Positions 7,818 through 16,331 of a stretch of DNA of 46,961 nucleotides are shown piece by piece. Under the pieces are notes generated by a model. That model ran no database searches, was not told where the DNA came from, and saw only the letters and a list, made by a program, of their open reading frames with translations. The stretch lies in contig DVDU01000147.1 in NCBI GenBank assembly GCA_015296065.1, positions 1-46,961 on the forward strand, given 5' to 3'. The DNA is from Oscillatoriaceae cyanobacterium M33_DOE_052 (GTDB taxonomy: Bacteria; Cyanobacteriota; Cyanobacteriia; Cyanobacteriales; Laspinemataceae). A program made the position numbers and the translations under genes. Positions within the stretch are counted from its first letter, which is position 1; the number at the start of each line of letters is the position of its first letter.

Positions 7818-7909
7818 TATAGCAGTACCCAAGGCAGTGAAGACAAAATCTTGGTCTGGCTTCGGTTCCAGACGCACTCGATGTCCTAATCCATCTGGCT
7901 ACTGCTATA
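7818..7909. mobile_element. MITE-like 92-bp element
   Basis: It begins TATAGCAGTA (7818-7827) and ends with the exact complement TACTGCTATA (7900-7909). An internal hairpin is formed by GTCTGG at 7854 and CCAGAC at 7868. It is too short to code for anything. The end sequence resembles the ends of other small elements in this window (21999, 36505). It lies 52 bp upstream of the DUF262 gene start. Confidence 0.6.
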
Positions 7910-8230
7910 CATCTGGCGCGAGGAAATGGCTAATTGTCAGGGTTTCCTGACTTCAGGGAACTGGCATGGGAAAATATTACAGCTAGCTGGCAAAAACGCC
8001 AATCAGATTTGCTATCTAAAACCCACGGAAACCACTTGGGTATTACGAATCATCCTGCAAGCAGTTTCTTGTGGCTATATGCACAACTTTTCTAGAACCC
8101 TTGTTTTACAAGGAATTCACTGGCTGGATTCCAAGACTTACCCGATCGCCCGCCGCCCGCACCCGTCGCCCTTGGTCCAGAGCAAAGCATTGTTCGCAGT
8201 TGGGCTTGGGTCTATCCCCGCGCATTTTTT
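7910..8230. other. Intergenic region, no supported gene
   Basis: An open frame runs through here on the + strand (7926-8237), but it has no recognisable family, runs into the repeat array and lacks a ribosome-binding site. I see no supported gene or RNA. Confidence 0.4.
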
Positions 8231-8365
8231 GGGCTAAAGCCCAACTACAAACCTGAATTTGGGCTAAAGCCCAACTACGAACCTTGGGGCTAAAGCCCAA
8301 CTACGAACCTTTGGGCTAAAGCCCAACGACAAACCTGAATTTGGGCTAAAGCTCAACTACGAACC
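8231..8365. repeat. Five copies of the GGGCTAAAGCCCAAC palindrome repeat
   Basis: Copies start at 8231, 8261, 8287, 8313 and 8343. Each reads GGGCTAAAGCCCAACTAC with small changes and short linkers (AAACCT or GAACCT). They belong to the same family as the 29-bp tandem at 4006-4108 but in the opposite orientation. The array ends 4 bp before the secF stop codon. Confidence 0.9.
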
Positions 8366-8368
8366 TGG

Positions 8369-9343
8369 TTATTCATCGGGTAAAACCTCCTCGGCAGGGG
8401 CTCCTGATGCTGTGCGTGGTTGTAGCTGACCGGGACGGGTACGCCACCAAGCCAACATGGTACTGGCAATAAAGATGCTGGAATATGCCCCAGCCGTAAA
8501 CCCGATAATTAGAGCCAGGGCGAATAATTTCAGAGTTTCGCCGCCAAACAGGAAAATCGCCACCAGACATAGTAACGTCGTGAGGGTGGTGTTGATGGAG
8601 CGGGTGAGGGTTTGGTTGACCGCATCATCTACGATGTCATTCATCGAGCCATCCGGAGCTTTGGCGAGGGTTTCCCGCACCCGATCGTATATCACCACCG
8701 TATCGTTAACCGAAAACCCGATAATTGTGAGCAAGGCGACGATAAACAAGCTATCTACTTCCGCCCCGATCGTCAGCCCCAATAGTGAGAAAATCCCCAC
8801 GGTGACTAACACATCGTGAAGCAGGGCGACTATGGCAAAAAAGGCATAATCGAACTGAAAGCGGAAGCTGAGATAGACGATGATGCCTAAGAAAGACAGC
8901 AGCAGGGAGAGAATGCCATTGGCAAATAGCTGCTTCCCAATCGTGGGACCGACCGTATCAATTTGCACCTTAGTAGGGTCAAACTTGCCGATTTTTTCAC
9001 TCAAAGCCGCTTCTAACTTCGCCCGCTGGTTCACATCCAGGTCAGAAGTTCTAATGGAGATGGTGTGACGTTCTTCTCCTACGACTTGGATGCTGCTGTT
9101 GGCGAGCCCTTGACCTGCCAGGACTTCCCGGACCGTGGCGGCTTCAATAGGTCGATCGCAGTTGGCTGGCACAGTGCAGTCTAGTTCCAACTGCAACCGC
9201 GTCCCACCGACAAAATCCAGGCTGGGGCGCAGGGGAGAACCAATCTGAGCCCAAGAAATCACCATCGAGATCAAACCGATGAGGATGACAGCAGCAGAAA
9301 TAGTCCACCAGAGGGAGCGCTGTTTGATAACATTTAACTTCAT
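8369..9343 (-). CDS. secF: Protein translocase subunit SecF
   Basis: SecF is an inner-membrane partner of SecD that uses the proton gradient to pull exported proteins off the Sec channel. The 324-residue product has an N-terminal membrane segment, then [15 protein letters not shown] (the SecF D-x-x-GGT motif), a periplasmic loop, and five further membrane segments with VGPTIGKQL and [15 protein letters not shown]. Membrane placement is cytoplasmic or thylakoid. The ATG at 9343 follows the secD stop by only 15 bases, so the two are cotranscribed. Confidence 0.96.
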   Translation of the reverse strand: MKLNVIKQRSLWWTISAAVILIGLISMVISWAQIGSPLRPSLDFVGGTRLQLELDCTVPANCDRPIEAATVREVLAGQGLANSSIQVVGEERHTISIRTSDLDVNQRAKLEAALSEKIGKFDPTKVQIDTVGPTIGKQLFANGILSLLLSFLGIIVYLSFRFQFDYAFFAIVALLHDVLVTVGIFSLLGLTIGAEVDSLFIVALLTIIGFSVNDTVVIYDRVRETLAKAPDGSMNDIVDDAVNQTLTRSINTTLTTLLCLVAIFLFGGETLKLFALALIIGFTAGAYSSIFIASTMLAWWRTRPGQLQPRTASGAPAEEVLPDE

Positions 9344-9358
9344 CTTGGAGTCTCGGCC

Positions 9359-10765
9359 TCAATTCTTAACATTCGGGAGGTTGGGGCAAAATAGTTCTGG
9401 CTTGCGCAATTGATTAATCGTAATCGCCGCAAACATCAAGGTACGACAGCAAGTAATCGCCGTAAACATACTTACCACCACCCCAATGGCCAAAGTTAGG
9501 GCAAAACCTTTTACCACACCTGCACCCAACCAAAACAAAGCCGCACAAGCGATGAGGGTGGTCACGTTGCTATCTAAAATACTGGAGAAAGCGCGGTAAA
9601 AACCGGATTCTACTGAGCGATATAAGCTCTTACCCGCTCGCAATTCTTCCCGCGTCCGCTCAAAAATCAGCACGTTGGCATCTACTGCCATGCCAATGCT
9701 GAGGATAAAACCAGCAATTCCTGGCAGGGTAAGGGTGACGCCGAACATCACGAAACAAGCCATAGTGAGGATGGCATAAATCGTCAGGGAGATATCGGCG
9801 ATCGCGCCGGGGAGGCGGTAATAAACCACCATAAACACCAGCACCAAAATCAAACCCCCAATCCCAGCATAGATACTGCTCTGAATGCTATCCCGCCCCA
9901 GAGTTGCACCCACTGTGCGGTTTTCCACAATTGCCACTGGCACAGGTAACGAGCCACCCCGCAGTTGCACCGCTAAATCATTAGCCTGCTCGACGCTAAA
10001 CCGGCCCGTAATCACCGCACTACCGCCAGTAATCCCAGTTTCGGCAAATTCTGCCCCCACTACTGGCGTGCTGATAGGCTTGCCATCCAGGAAAATGCCA
10101 ATCGATCGTCCGGTTCCTGCCAGACTTTTTGTCAACTCGGCAAACAGTTCGGCCCCGGTGTTATCAAAGCGCAGGCCCACATTCCAGTTTTCATTACTCA
10201 CCGGTTCCGCAAAAGCATCTTTAAGGTTTTTCCCCGTTAGCTCTGTGCGTTCAAACAGTTGGTCATATAAAGCGGCGATGTCCGCCTGTTTTTTCTCTAC
10301 TTGCGCCTGTTTTTGCGCCACCGCCTCTTTATCTGGGGACTGTTCCGCCACCACTAATTCCAGCAATAATTGCTGAAACTCCTGTTGTCTGACGCTTAAC
10401 TCCGCCTTGGTTTCTGCTTTGTCCACCTCCTTGCGAAACTCTAATTGCGCCGTACCGCCGAGTACCCGTTCCGCTTGTTGCGGGTCACTCACTCCGGGTA
10501 GTTGTACCAAAATCCTGTCTGAGCCTATAGTTTGTACCAAAGGTTCCGATACACCCAGCGCATCCACCCGGTTTCTCACCACACTGAGAACCCCTTCTAA
10601 ATCTCGGGGCGTGATTTCGGGCACGTCGGGGGTGGTTTGCACCTGAATTGTCAGTTGCGCTCCCCCTTGCAGGTCTAATCCCAAACGGACGGGGATTTTT
10701 ACCAAAGCAATGACGGCGCCAACCACCACAGCTAGAATTAAAACCAATAATCGTTGTTTTAGCAT
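9359..10765 (-). CDS. secD: Protein translocase subunit SecD
   Basis: The 468-residue membrane protein carries [15 protein letters not shown] near residues 28-42, the D-L-x-GG motif of SecD, and a large periplasmic region. The C-terminal six-segment RND-like domain includes [23 protein letters not shown], where the Asp is the conserved proton-path residue. The periplasmic part carries a cyanobacterial-style coiled insert (about residues 130-170, rich in Glu, Gln and Lys). It works with SecF, encoded 15 bases downstream. The pdhB gene lies 126 bases upstream with a palindromic repeat between them. Confidence 0.96.
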   Translation of the reverse strand: MLKQRLLVLILAVVVGAVIALVKIPVRLGLDLQGGAQLTIQVQTTPDVPEITPRDLEGVLSVVRNRVDALGVSEPLVQTIGSDRILVQLPGVSDPQQAERVLGGTAQLEFRKEVDKAETKAELSVRQQEFQQLLLELVVAEQSPDKEAVAQKQAQVEKKQADIAALYDQLFERTELTGKNLKDAFAEPVSNENWNVGLRFDNTGAELFAELTKSLAGTGRSIGIFLDGKPISTPVVGAEFAETGITGGSAVITGRFSVEQANDLAVQLRGGSLPVPVAIVENRTVGATLGRDSIQSSIYAGIGGLILVLVFMVVYYRLPGAIADISLTIYAILTMACFVMFGVTLTLPGIAGFILSIGMAVDANVLIFERTREELRAGKSLYRSVESGFYRAFSSILDSNVTTLIACAALFWLGAGVVKGFALTLAIGVVVSMFTAITCCRTLMFAAITINQLRKPELFCPNLPNVKN

Positions 10766-10814
10766 AGTTTCTTATGGGTCATCATGCCCCTATTGGCAAT
10801 TGCTTTTTTCCCAT

Positions 10815-10885
10815 CTCTCCCCCTGTTGGGGGTTAGGGCTATTTCCCCCCTCTCCCTCTTTGGGAGAGGGGTTGGGGGTGAGGGC
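10815..10885. repeat. Palindromic G/C-rich repeat between pdhB and secD
   Basis: Two nested hairpins are visible. One is CCCCCTGTTGGGGG. The other is CCCCTCTCCCTCTTTGGGAG followed by AGGGG and GGGTGAGGGC. The second is the same family as the copy inside the TPR gene. On the minus strand it could also act as a transcription attenuator between pdhB and secD. Confidence 0.75.
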
Positions 10886-10891
10886 ATTTGA

Positions 10892-11875
10892 TTAAACTTG
10901 GAGGGCGACCATTCTCTGCACCGCTTCCACAATTTGCTCTGGCTGCACGATCGTCAACCTTTCCATCATCCCGTTATAGGGGGTGGGAATGTCTTGGGAA
11001 GACAGCCGCAATACCGGTGCATCCAGTTCGTCAAAGAATTTATCGTTAATTGAGGCGATTAATTCCGCTGCAATGCCCCCGGTTTTCATGCACTCTTCCA
11101 CAATTATGACTCTATGGGTTTTGGCGATCGACTGCCCGATCGTTTCCAAATCCAGCGGCTTCAGAGAAATTAAATCAATAACTTCCGGGTCATAACCCTG
11201 TTTTACCAAAGTTCCCACCGCTTGCAGCACATGGTGACGCATCCGCGAATAGGTCAAAATAGTTACTTCTGTACCTTTTCTGACTATTTCTGCCTTGTCC
11301 AGAGGTAACAGATATTCCTCAGCGGGCAGATTTTCTTTCAGGTTATAGAGGAGAACATGCTCAAAAAACAACACCGGGTTATCATTACGGATCGCGCTTT
11401 TCAGCAGACCCTTAGCATTGTAAGGCGTAGAACAAGCAACGATTTTCAACCCTGGAACTGCTTGGAAATACGCCTCTAACCGCTGGGAATGTTCCGCCCC
11501 CAACTGGCGACCCACGCCCCCTGGTCCGCGAATCACCATCGGGATTTTGAAGTTGCCGCCAGAAGTGTAGCGCAGCATCCCCGCATTATTGGCAATTTGG
11601 TTAAATGCCAGGAGCAAAAAGCCCATATTCATCCCTTCGACTATGGGCCGCAAGCCAGTAATGGCAGCTCCCACAGCCATCCCGGTGAAAGCGTTTTCCG
11701 CAATGGGAGTATCGAGCAGCCGTAGGTCTCCGTATTTTTGACAAAGGTCTTTAGTGACTTTGTACGAGCCGCCGTAGTGGCCCACATCTTCTCCCAGAAC
11801 GAATACGGAGGGGTCGCGGGCCATTTCTTCATCAATGGCTTCTCGCAAGGCGTTAAAGAAAAGGGTATCGGCCAT
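10892..11875 (-). CDS. pdhB: Pyruvate dehydrogenase E1 beta subunit
   Basis: This is the beta subunit of the thiamine-diphosphate E1 component, which decarboxylates pyruvate for acetyl-CoA synthesis. The 327-residue length is typical. Motifs are [37 protein letters not shown] (cofactor and subunit contacts), [21 protein letters not shown] and [12 protein letters not shown]. The start [18 protein letters not shown] is normal for the family. The alpha subunit is not in this window. It lies upstream of secD-secF in the same direction. Confidence 0.95.
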   Translation of the reverse strand: MADTLFFNALREAIDEEMARDPSVFVLGEDVGHYGGSYKVTKDLCQKYGDLRLLDTPIAENAFTGMAVGAAITGLRPIVEGMNMGFLLLAFNQIANNAGMLRYTSGGNFKIPMVIRGPGGVGRQLGAEHSQRLEAYFQAVPGLKIVACSTPYNAKGLLKSAIRNDNPVLFFEHVLLYNLKENLPAEEYLLPLDKAEIVRKGTEVTILTYSRMRHHVLQAVGTLVKQGYDPEVIDLISLKPLDLETIGQSIAKTHRVIIVEECMKTGGIAAELIASINDKFFDELDAPVLRLSSQDIPTPYNGMMERLTIVQPEQIVEAVQRMVALQV

Positions 11876-11926
11876 CTTAGCAGATTGGTTAAATGAGTCA
11901 AACTATCATAGTACCCCATCCCGGCG

Positions 11927-12075
11927 AAGCATCCCGGCGATCGGCGATCGCTTTTACCCATATATTTCTTGCCCCTGGGGAAAATAATGATCAGCATGAA
12001 GAGGGCGAAGCATCCCGGCAAACAGGTTGTCCGTTAGAGGCGGAGTCTCTCCCACCGGGATGCTGCGCCCCTACT
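11927..12075. repeat. GCATCCCGG repeats in inverted arrangement
   Basis: GCGAAGCATCCCGGC occurs near 11926 and again near 12006. The complementary form ACCGGGATGCTGCGCCCCTA follows at about 12054-12073, so the intergenic DNA can fold into a long hairpin. Related GATGCTNCGCCCC motifs occur at about 18380 and 28060. It lies between the SAM-hydroxide adenosyltransferase gene and pdhB. Confidence 0.7.
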
Positions 12076-12076
12076 C

Positions 12077-12904
12077 TCAGTTGAGGATAACTACCACCCC
12101 ATCCCCCACCTTTAGCCCCAGTTGCATCCTCGCATTACCCCTGGTAATGGCTATTTCTACCCAACCGTTGCTGCCAACAAGAGCCAGGGGTTGCCCGGTG
12201 GGAGCATCGCTGTAGGTTTTGCCCCCAGGGATGCTATGCTTCGCCGCTCGTAGTGACCAAGTTTGATTGGGGATATCACTGGCCCGAATATTCGTAATCA
12301 AGTTACCAAAACCATCCACATATTGGATAACGCCAGTAATGTGAGTGTCCGTGCGTTGACAAGGTGGGAGGTTTAGTTTTACCAGTGTCTCTGGCGCCAC
12401 AACCCGTCCTAATGCGGCTAAAGGGACACCGCTCGCCAAATGCGCCGCCACGGGTGCAAAGATATCTCGACCGTGAAATGTATGGCTCGGTTCTGGACAT
12501 CGCCAATATTCAGGGTTTGTCAGTTCGATCGCCCCCACGATTGGCGTCTCGCTGAGGACCCCCGTCAGCAGTCCGTTATCGGGTCCCACCAAGAAACCAC
12601 CATCAAATTGCACCGCCACCGATCGCCGCCGACTCCCCACTCCGGGGTCCACTACCGCCAGATGTACGGTCCCCGGCGGAAAATATGGATAAGCATTCAG
12701 CAAACAAAACCTCCCCGCCGCCACATCCTGGGGCGGTATCTCGTGGGATATGTCCACTACAGTCAGGTTTGGGTTGATGCTGGCGATAACCCCTTTCATC
12801 ACCCCCACATAGATATCTCTGCTGCCAAAGTCACTTAGCAGGGTCAGCACTTGGTTACTCTCTCCCAAATCCCATTGCCCCAGATATGGTAGCTCATTCC
12901 TCAC
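12077..12904 (-). CDS. SAM hydroxide adenosyltransferase (DUF62 family)
   Basis: Family members hydrolyse S-adenosylmethionine to adenosine and methionine using water; the fluorinase and chlorinase are relatives. The 275-residue product shows VLTLLSDFGSRDIYVGVMKG near residue 20, VVDISHEIPPQDVAAG, LAVVDPGVGSRRR, VGPDNGLL and HTFHGRDIFAPVAAHL. The last block carries the conserved Arg-Asp and His region of the hydrolase-type active site. The C-terminal beta domain has YVDGFGNLITNI. The start codon is GTG at 12904. The biological role of these hydrolases is unsettled. The gene is in the same direction as pdhB, with a repeat block between. Confidence 0.9.
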   Translation of the reverse strand: MRNELPYLGQWDLGESNQVLTLLSDFGSRDIYVGVMKGVIASINPNLTVVDISHEIPPQDVAAGRFCLLNAYPYFPPGTVHLAVVDPGVGSRRRSVAVQFDGGFLVGPDNGLLTGVLSETPIVGAIELTNPEYWRCPEPSHTFHGRDIFAPVAAHLASGVPLAALGRVVAPETLVKLNLPPCQRTDTHITGVIQYVDGFGNLITNIRASDIPNQTWSLRAAKHSIPGGKTYSDAPTGQPLALVGSNGWVEIAITRGNARMQLGLKVGDGVVVILN

Positions 12905-13121
12905 GGGACACCTTGCTACCTACATTCCACCAACTTTTTATGTCTAGTTAGTAATATGTAATTTTGTTTTTAGCGTTAAACATTTAAGTTACTTATTAGA
13001 TATATGGTTTTTCCCTGATTCTGTGCAATGATTTCCTGTGTGAACAAAGATTTCAGAAAAATTTTCTCATATAAATTTTTTGGAAAAATATAACTTGAAT
13101 GAATAAATACTTAGACAAAGA
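12905..13121. other. AT-rich intergenic region
   Basis: This AT-rich stretch precedes the first copy of the duplicated module. It is expected to hold the promoters of the divergent SAM hydrolase and microprotein genes. I see no gene and no convincing promoter pair. Confidence 0.4.
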
Positions 13122-13220
13122 AGATAATTTGAAATTTTTACAAAGTTATTGCTTAATTGGTTTTGGGGATGCTATGGTAAAAATAAGCAAAAATACATGA
13201 ATAAAAATCAAAAAAAGTCC

Positions 13221-13379
13221 ATGATGAACAAAAACCGTCAGGAAATCTTAAAAGAAACCGTAGCTATCCATCGGGAAACCCTGCAAAAGCACTTGCAGCA
13301 TCGGCTGGAGGTCGCTAGAGCTAAGGGAGACGAAAATTTAATCCGGCTTTTGGAATTTGAAGCCAATTCCCTGAAATAG
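13221..13379 (+). CDS. Microprotein, copy 1
   Basis: The 52-residue, highly charged and probably all-helical product starts MMNKNRQEILKETVAIHRET and ends LIRLLEFEANSLK. It has no signal peptide and no membrane segment. Evidence that it is coding comes from copy 2 (15916): of eight base differences, about half are silent, and the amino acid changes are conservative (V/A, I/V, F/I). Both copies keep ATGATG at the start, while the reading frames upstream of it diverge by indels, which fixes the start. No good Shine-Dalgarno sequence is seen. I do not recognise the family. Confidence 0.6.
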   Translation: MMNKNRQEILKETVAIHRETLQKHLQHRLEVARAKGDENLIRLLEFEANSLK

Positions 13380-13480
13380 CTATCAACTATCTGGCTATCA
13401 GATATTGAACATCAATGCGGGGGATCTGGTATTGATGCCCGGTCCTCCACAAATTCGCTCAACCGTGAGCTGAAATCACT

Positions 13481-13519
13481 AAAACCGCCTTGGGGATATG
13501 TATCGACAAAGGCGATTTT
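13481..13519 (+). terminator. Hairpin after microprotein copy 1
   Basis: AAAACCGCCT at 13481-13490 pairs with AGGCGATTTT at 13510-13519, with one G-U-type mismatch. The T-run after the stem is short, so this may be a terminator or a structured tail. It is about 100 bases beyond the microprotein stop. Confidence 0.5.
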
Positions 13520-13577
13520 GGGATATACACTATTGATTACAGCCTGTTCAGAAATAATCTGATCGGCTCTCAAAGTC

Positions 13578-13645
13578 CCTCTCCCTGGTGACTGAGCGAA
13601 GTCGAAGAATGGGAGAGGGATTTAGGGTGAGGTCAGGGTGAGAGC
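13578..13645. repeat. Palindromic repeat with GAGCGAAGTCGAAG core
   Basis: CCCTCTCCC pairs with GGGAGAGGG, and the loop carries TGAGCGAAGTCGAAG. The same loop string occurs at 29717-29732 and 38923-38938, inside other repeat arrays. Confidence 0.75.
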
Positions 13646-13681
13646 AATGTGTTAAACGACTGGTGAACAAGCTGTATAGTT

Positions 13682-15265
13682 ATGATAAAACAAGAGTCAA
13701 ACTCTCCAAATTGGTTCCGTTTTTTGGGAATTGCAATATTGGTCATCGGCATATGTTTTCGATTTGCCCACCTCGATAGTAAGGTTTACTGGCACGATGA
13801 AGCTTATACCTCATTACGTATTTCAGGTTATACCAGTGCAGAATTGAGGAATGAGAGATACGAAAGGGGCGTGATTCGCCCAGAAGATTTACAAAAGTAT
13901 CAGGGACCAAACGATGAAAAAAGTTTAATGGGTACGATTAACGGTTTGGCCAAAGAAGAACCCCAGCTCCCACCACTATATTTTTTGATGGTGAGACTTT
14001 GGGTGCAATATTTCGGTTATTCAGTGGCGATGATGCGAAGTTTTTCTGCCATAATTAGCTTACTCGCCTTTCCTTGCATCTATTTTTTAGCTGTCGAATT
14101 ATTTAAGTCGTCATCAGTAGGGTGGTTAGCGGTTTCTCTAATAGCCGTCTCCCCCTTTCATCTGCTTTACGCCCAGGAAGCTCGGCCTTATAGTTTGTGG
14201 ACTGTGACGATTTTGCTATCTAGCTGGACTCTGCTAAGAGCGATCAGAACAAAAACCAAGCTGAGTTGGGTAATTTACGCAGGAACACTGACAGTGGGGC
14301 TGTACGGCTATCTGTTCTCCATTTTGGTGGCCATTGCACATGGGATATATGTATTTTTAACTGAAGGTTTCCGCTGGAGTAAGACAGCGATCGCTTATGT
14401 GATGTCATTTTTGGCCGCGATCGTCGCCTTTTCGCCTTGGCTGTTGTTTGTAATAAGCGGCTTGAGACAAATTGAGGGTGGCGTCAGCAAATCCACTGGC
14501 GAGGGAATGAGTGTATTAAAATTGACTAAAAATTTAGTCGAGAATAGCAGTAAGATTTTTATCGATTTTATGCCCAGGCTGCTGCAACCAGATGACAGTC
14601 CATATGTTTTCTTATTGTTCCTGCCGATAATTTTAAGTTTGGTAGGGCTCTTCGCCTATTCGGTTTATTTTGTAGTGAGCCGCACCGAGCAGCGGGTTTG
14701 GTTATTGATTGTTACATTAGGAGCTGTGCCCCTCCTGACTTTAATATTAACAGACTTAATCTTACAAGAAGCGCAATCTAGCGCCAGTCGGTATTTAATA
14801 CCCTCTTATTTGGCTGTTGAGCTATCTGTGGCTTACCTGTTGGCCACTAACTTTACTTCCATTTGGCAGCAGCGGCTTTTGCGCCTAGTGACGATCGGGG
14901 TGATTTTGGGTGGCGTTCTGTCCTGTGCGATCATTTCTCCCGCCAAATTTTGGTGGAACAAGCATGGTGAGTATTACACTCCCCAAATAGCTCGGCGTAT
15001 TAATCAATCTTCACAACCGCTTGTAGTCACCGGTGGTAATCCAGGAAGAGTTTTTGCTTTAAATTATCTGCTAGATAACCAAGTCAGCATCCTGTTACTG
15101 AATAAAGGAAACCCGCCCAATCATATTGACGCTAATCAGTTTAGCGACGTATTTTTCTTCACCCCTTCTCAGGAATTACGCCTAAAACTGGCCAAACGTG
15201 GTTACAAACTGAAGCCGCTTATCAACGAATGGGAGGGAAGGAGTCTATGGCGGCTAGACAAGTAG
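13682..15265 (+). CDS. GT-C glycosyltransferase family 39-like membrane protein
   Basis: The 527-residue protein has about ten to twelve hydrophobic segments. After the first segment comes VYWHDEAYTSLRIS (His38-Asp39-Glu40), the acidic motif in the first outer loop of ArnT/PMT-type glycosyltransferases. QEARPYSLWTVTILLSSWTL is the second family landmark. These enzymes use polyprenyl-phosphate sugars to glycosylate lipids, polysaccharides or proteins on the outer face of the membrane. Donor and acceptor are unknown. Its base use is more AT-rich than neighbours and it is bracketed by direct repeats, which hints at a moved cassette. Confidence 0.82.
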   Translation: MIKQESNSPNWFRFLGIAILVIGICFRFAHLDSKVYWHDEAYTSLRISGYTSAELRNERYERGVIRPEDLQKYQGPNDEKSLMGTINGLAKEEPQLPPLYFLMVRLWVQYFGYSVAMMRSFSAIISLLAFPCIYFLAVELFKSSSVGWLAVSLIAVSPFHLLYAQEARPYSLWTVTILLSSWTLLRAIRTKTKLSWVIYAGTLTVGLYGYLFSILVAIAHGIYVFLTEGFRWSKTAIAYVMSFLAAIVAFSPWLLFVISGLRQIEGGVSKSTGEGMSVLKLTKNLVENSSKIFIDFMPRLLQPDDSPYVFLLFLPIILSLVGLFAYSVYFVVSRTEQRVWLLIVTLGAVPLLTLILTDLILQEAQSSASRYLIPSYLAVELSVAYLLATNFTSIWQQRLLRLVTIGVILGGVLSCAIISPAKFWWNKHGEYYTPQIARRINQSSQPLVVTGGNPGRVFALNYLLDNQVSILLLNKGNPPNHIDANQFSDVFFFTPSQELRLKLAKRGYKLKPLINEWEGRSLWRLDK

Positions 15266-15375
15266 TTTGAGAAATAAAAGTCACCCCAGCATCAAGCAAG
15301 CCATCCTATTTCTGCTCAAGGAGCTTTAAACCGGTAAGCAGTTAGCAAGTTACCAGATAGCTGCCTTTCAATTGC

Positions 15376-15678
15376 TATAGTCATTTCAATTAAGAATGAG
15401 TACACTCGATATTGCCCTCACCCCCGTCCCACTTCGACAGGCTCAGTGCATCGCCTCGACCAGGTAGGGAGAGGGGAGTGTGGGGAGTGTGGGGAGTGTG
15501 GGGAGTGTGGGGAGTAATCTTCCCCCTCTTCCCTCTCTTCCCTCTCTTCCCCCTCTTCCCACCCTTCCCCCTCCTCCCCCTCTTACTCCCCTTTCTCCCT
15601 TTTTGGTCGAAAGGGGTTGGGGGATAGAGGGCAACTATGCAGGCACTTGGCGTCTCACTTTTATTTGAAATGAATATA
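15376..15678. mobile_element. MITE-like 303-bp element with 25-bp terminal inverted repeats
   Basis: The left end (15376-15400) starts TATAGTCATTTCAATTAAGA. The right end (15654-15678), read on the other strand, starts TATATTCATTTCAAATAAAA. The two 25-base ends agree at 21 positions. The interior has CCCTCACCCCCGTCCC, a 9-base G-rich minisatellite, a 9-base pyrimidine-rich array and a CCCCTTTC/GAAAGGGG-type hairpin. No protein is encoded. A second copy in opposite orientation begins at 46802. Confidence 0.75.
15473..15591. repeat. Two 9-base minisatellites, G-rich then C/T-rich
   Basis: GGGGAGTGT is repeated 4.8 times at 15473-15515. It is followed by about eight 9-base units of the TTCCCYCTC type at 15520-15591. 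The G-rich half has G4-runs and could form a quadruplex. Both lie inside the 15376-15678 element. Confidence 0.8.
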
Positions 15679-15915
15679 TGTTATGACTGGGGTAATTAAT
15701 TGTCCCTGATCTGGATAAATGCGGCATATAATATGCCGATATTTTTCACGGATAAATTAAATATTTATTTTGCCCACCAAATATGCAAATTAAATGAATA
15801 TCCTTGTGGGTATGCAGATAATTTTAAATTTTTACAAAGTTATTGCTCAATTGGTTTTGGGGATGCTATGGTAAAAATAGGCACCCATACATTAAGACAA
15901 ATACCAAAAAAGTCC

Positions 15916-16074
15916 ATGATGAACAAAAATCGTCAAGAAATCTTAAAAGAAACCGCAGCTATCCATCGGGAAACCCTGCAAAAGCACTTGCAGCATCGGC
16001 TGGAGGTCGCTAGAGCCAAGGGAGACGAAAATTTAGTTCGGCTTTTGGAAATTGAGGCCAATTCCCTGAAATAG
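15916..16074 (+). CDS. Microprotein, copy 2
   Basis: This is a 52-residue near-identical copy of the product at 13221-13379, differing at three residues. It is basic and charged with heptad-like leucines (LQKHLQHRLEVARAKGDENL), which suggests a helical, possibly coiled-coil or protein-binding peptide. The frame is open further upstream, to 15700, but that part is not shared with copy 1, so ATGATG at 15916 is taken as the start. It is followed by a good hairpin at 16170-16208. Function unknown. Confidence 0.6.
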   Translation: MMNKNRQEILKETAAIHRETLQKHLQHRLEVARAKGDENLVRLLEIEANSLK

Positions 16075-16169
16075 CTATCGCCTATCTGCTATTTAAGATA
16101 AACCAGGGAGTGATCTAGGGTTGATTCCCAGTCCTCCACCAATTCGCGCAACCGTGATCTGAAATCACT

Positions 16170-16208
16170 AAAACCGCCTAGGGGATGTTTGTCCACCGAG
16201 GCGGTTTT
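16170..16208 (+). terminator. Hairpin after microprotein copy 2
   Basis: AAAACCGCCT (16170-16179) and AGGCGGTTTT (16199-16208) form a perfect 10-bp stem ending in four T residues. It fits a weak intrinsic terminator for the microprotein transcript. Confidence 0.6.
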
Positions 16209-16264
16209 GCTTCGGGCAGATGATTAAGAGACTGACAACTGTCATGCCTGCCCTTTGCGAGCAA

Positions 16265-16293
16265 TTGTCGGGTGGGCAATACCCACCCGACAA
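16265..16293. repeat. TTGTCGGGTGGG palindrome
   Basis: TTGTCGGGTGGG and its complement CCCACCCGACAA are separated by 5 bases, giving a perfect 12-bp stem. A degraded half copy is at about 43010-43030. It may serve as a terminator for the converging genes. Confidence 0.75.
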
Positions 16294-16331
16294 CGGTAAT
16301 ACAACTATTACACTGCCAGAAATAATTGGGA

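Larger units (their letters stand above)
13122..13521 (+). repeat. Duplicated module, copy 1 (microprotein plus 3' RNA structure)
   Basis: This about 400-bp block is repeated in direct orientation at 15816-16210. It contains an AT-rich leader with the shared string ACAAAGTTATTGC, the 52-residue coding region, and a conserved 3' tail. The tail includes CAACCGTGA-x-CTGAAATCACTAAAACCGCC and a final hairpin (13481-13519). The two copies flank the GT-C glycosyltransferase gene. Confidence 0.85.
15816..16210 (+). repeat. Duplicated module, copy 2
   Basis: This is the direct-repeat partner of 13122-13521. Both the coding part and the tail after the stop codon are conserved. In the tail GTGAT-CTGAA-ATCAC forms a small hairpin just before the terminator-like stem. 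Confidence 0.85.

Noticed and set aside
7926-8237. A 103-codon gene on the + strand
   Set aside because: No family signal, no ribosome-binding site, and the end runs into the GGGCTAAAGCCCAAC repeats.
15412-15668. Short open frames on both strands coding for GVWGVW or PLPTLP-type repeats
   Set aside because: They are translations of the 9-base minisatellites inside the MITE-like element.
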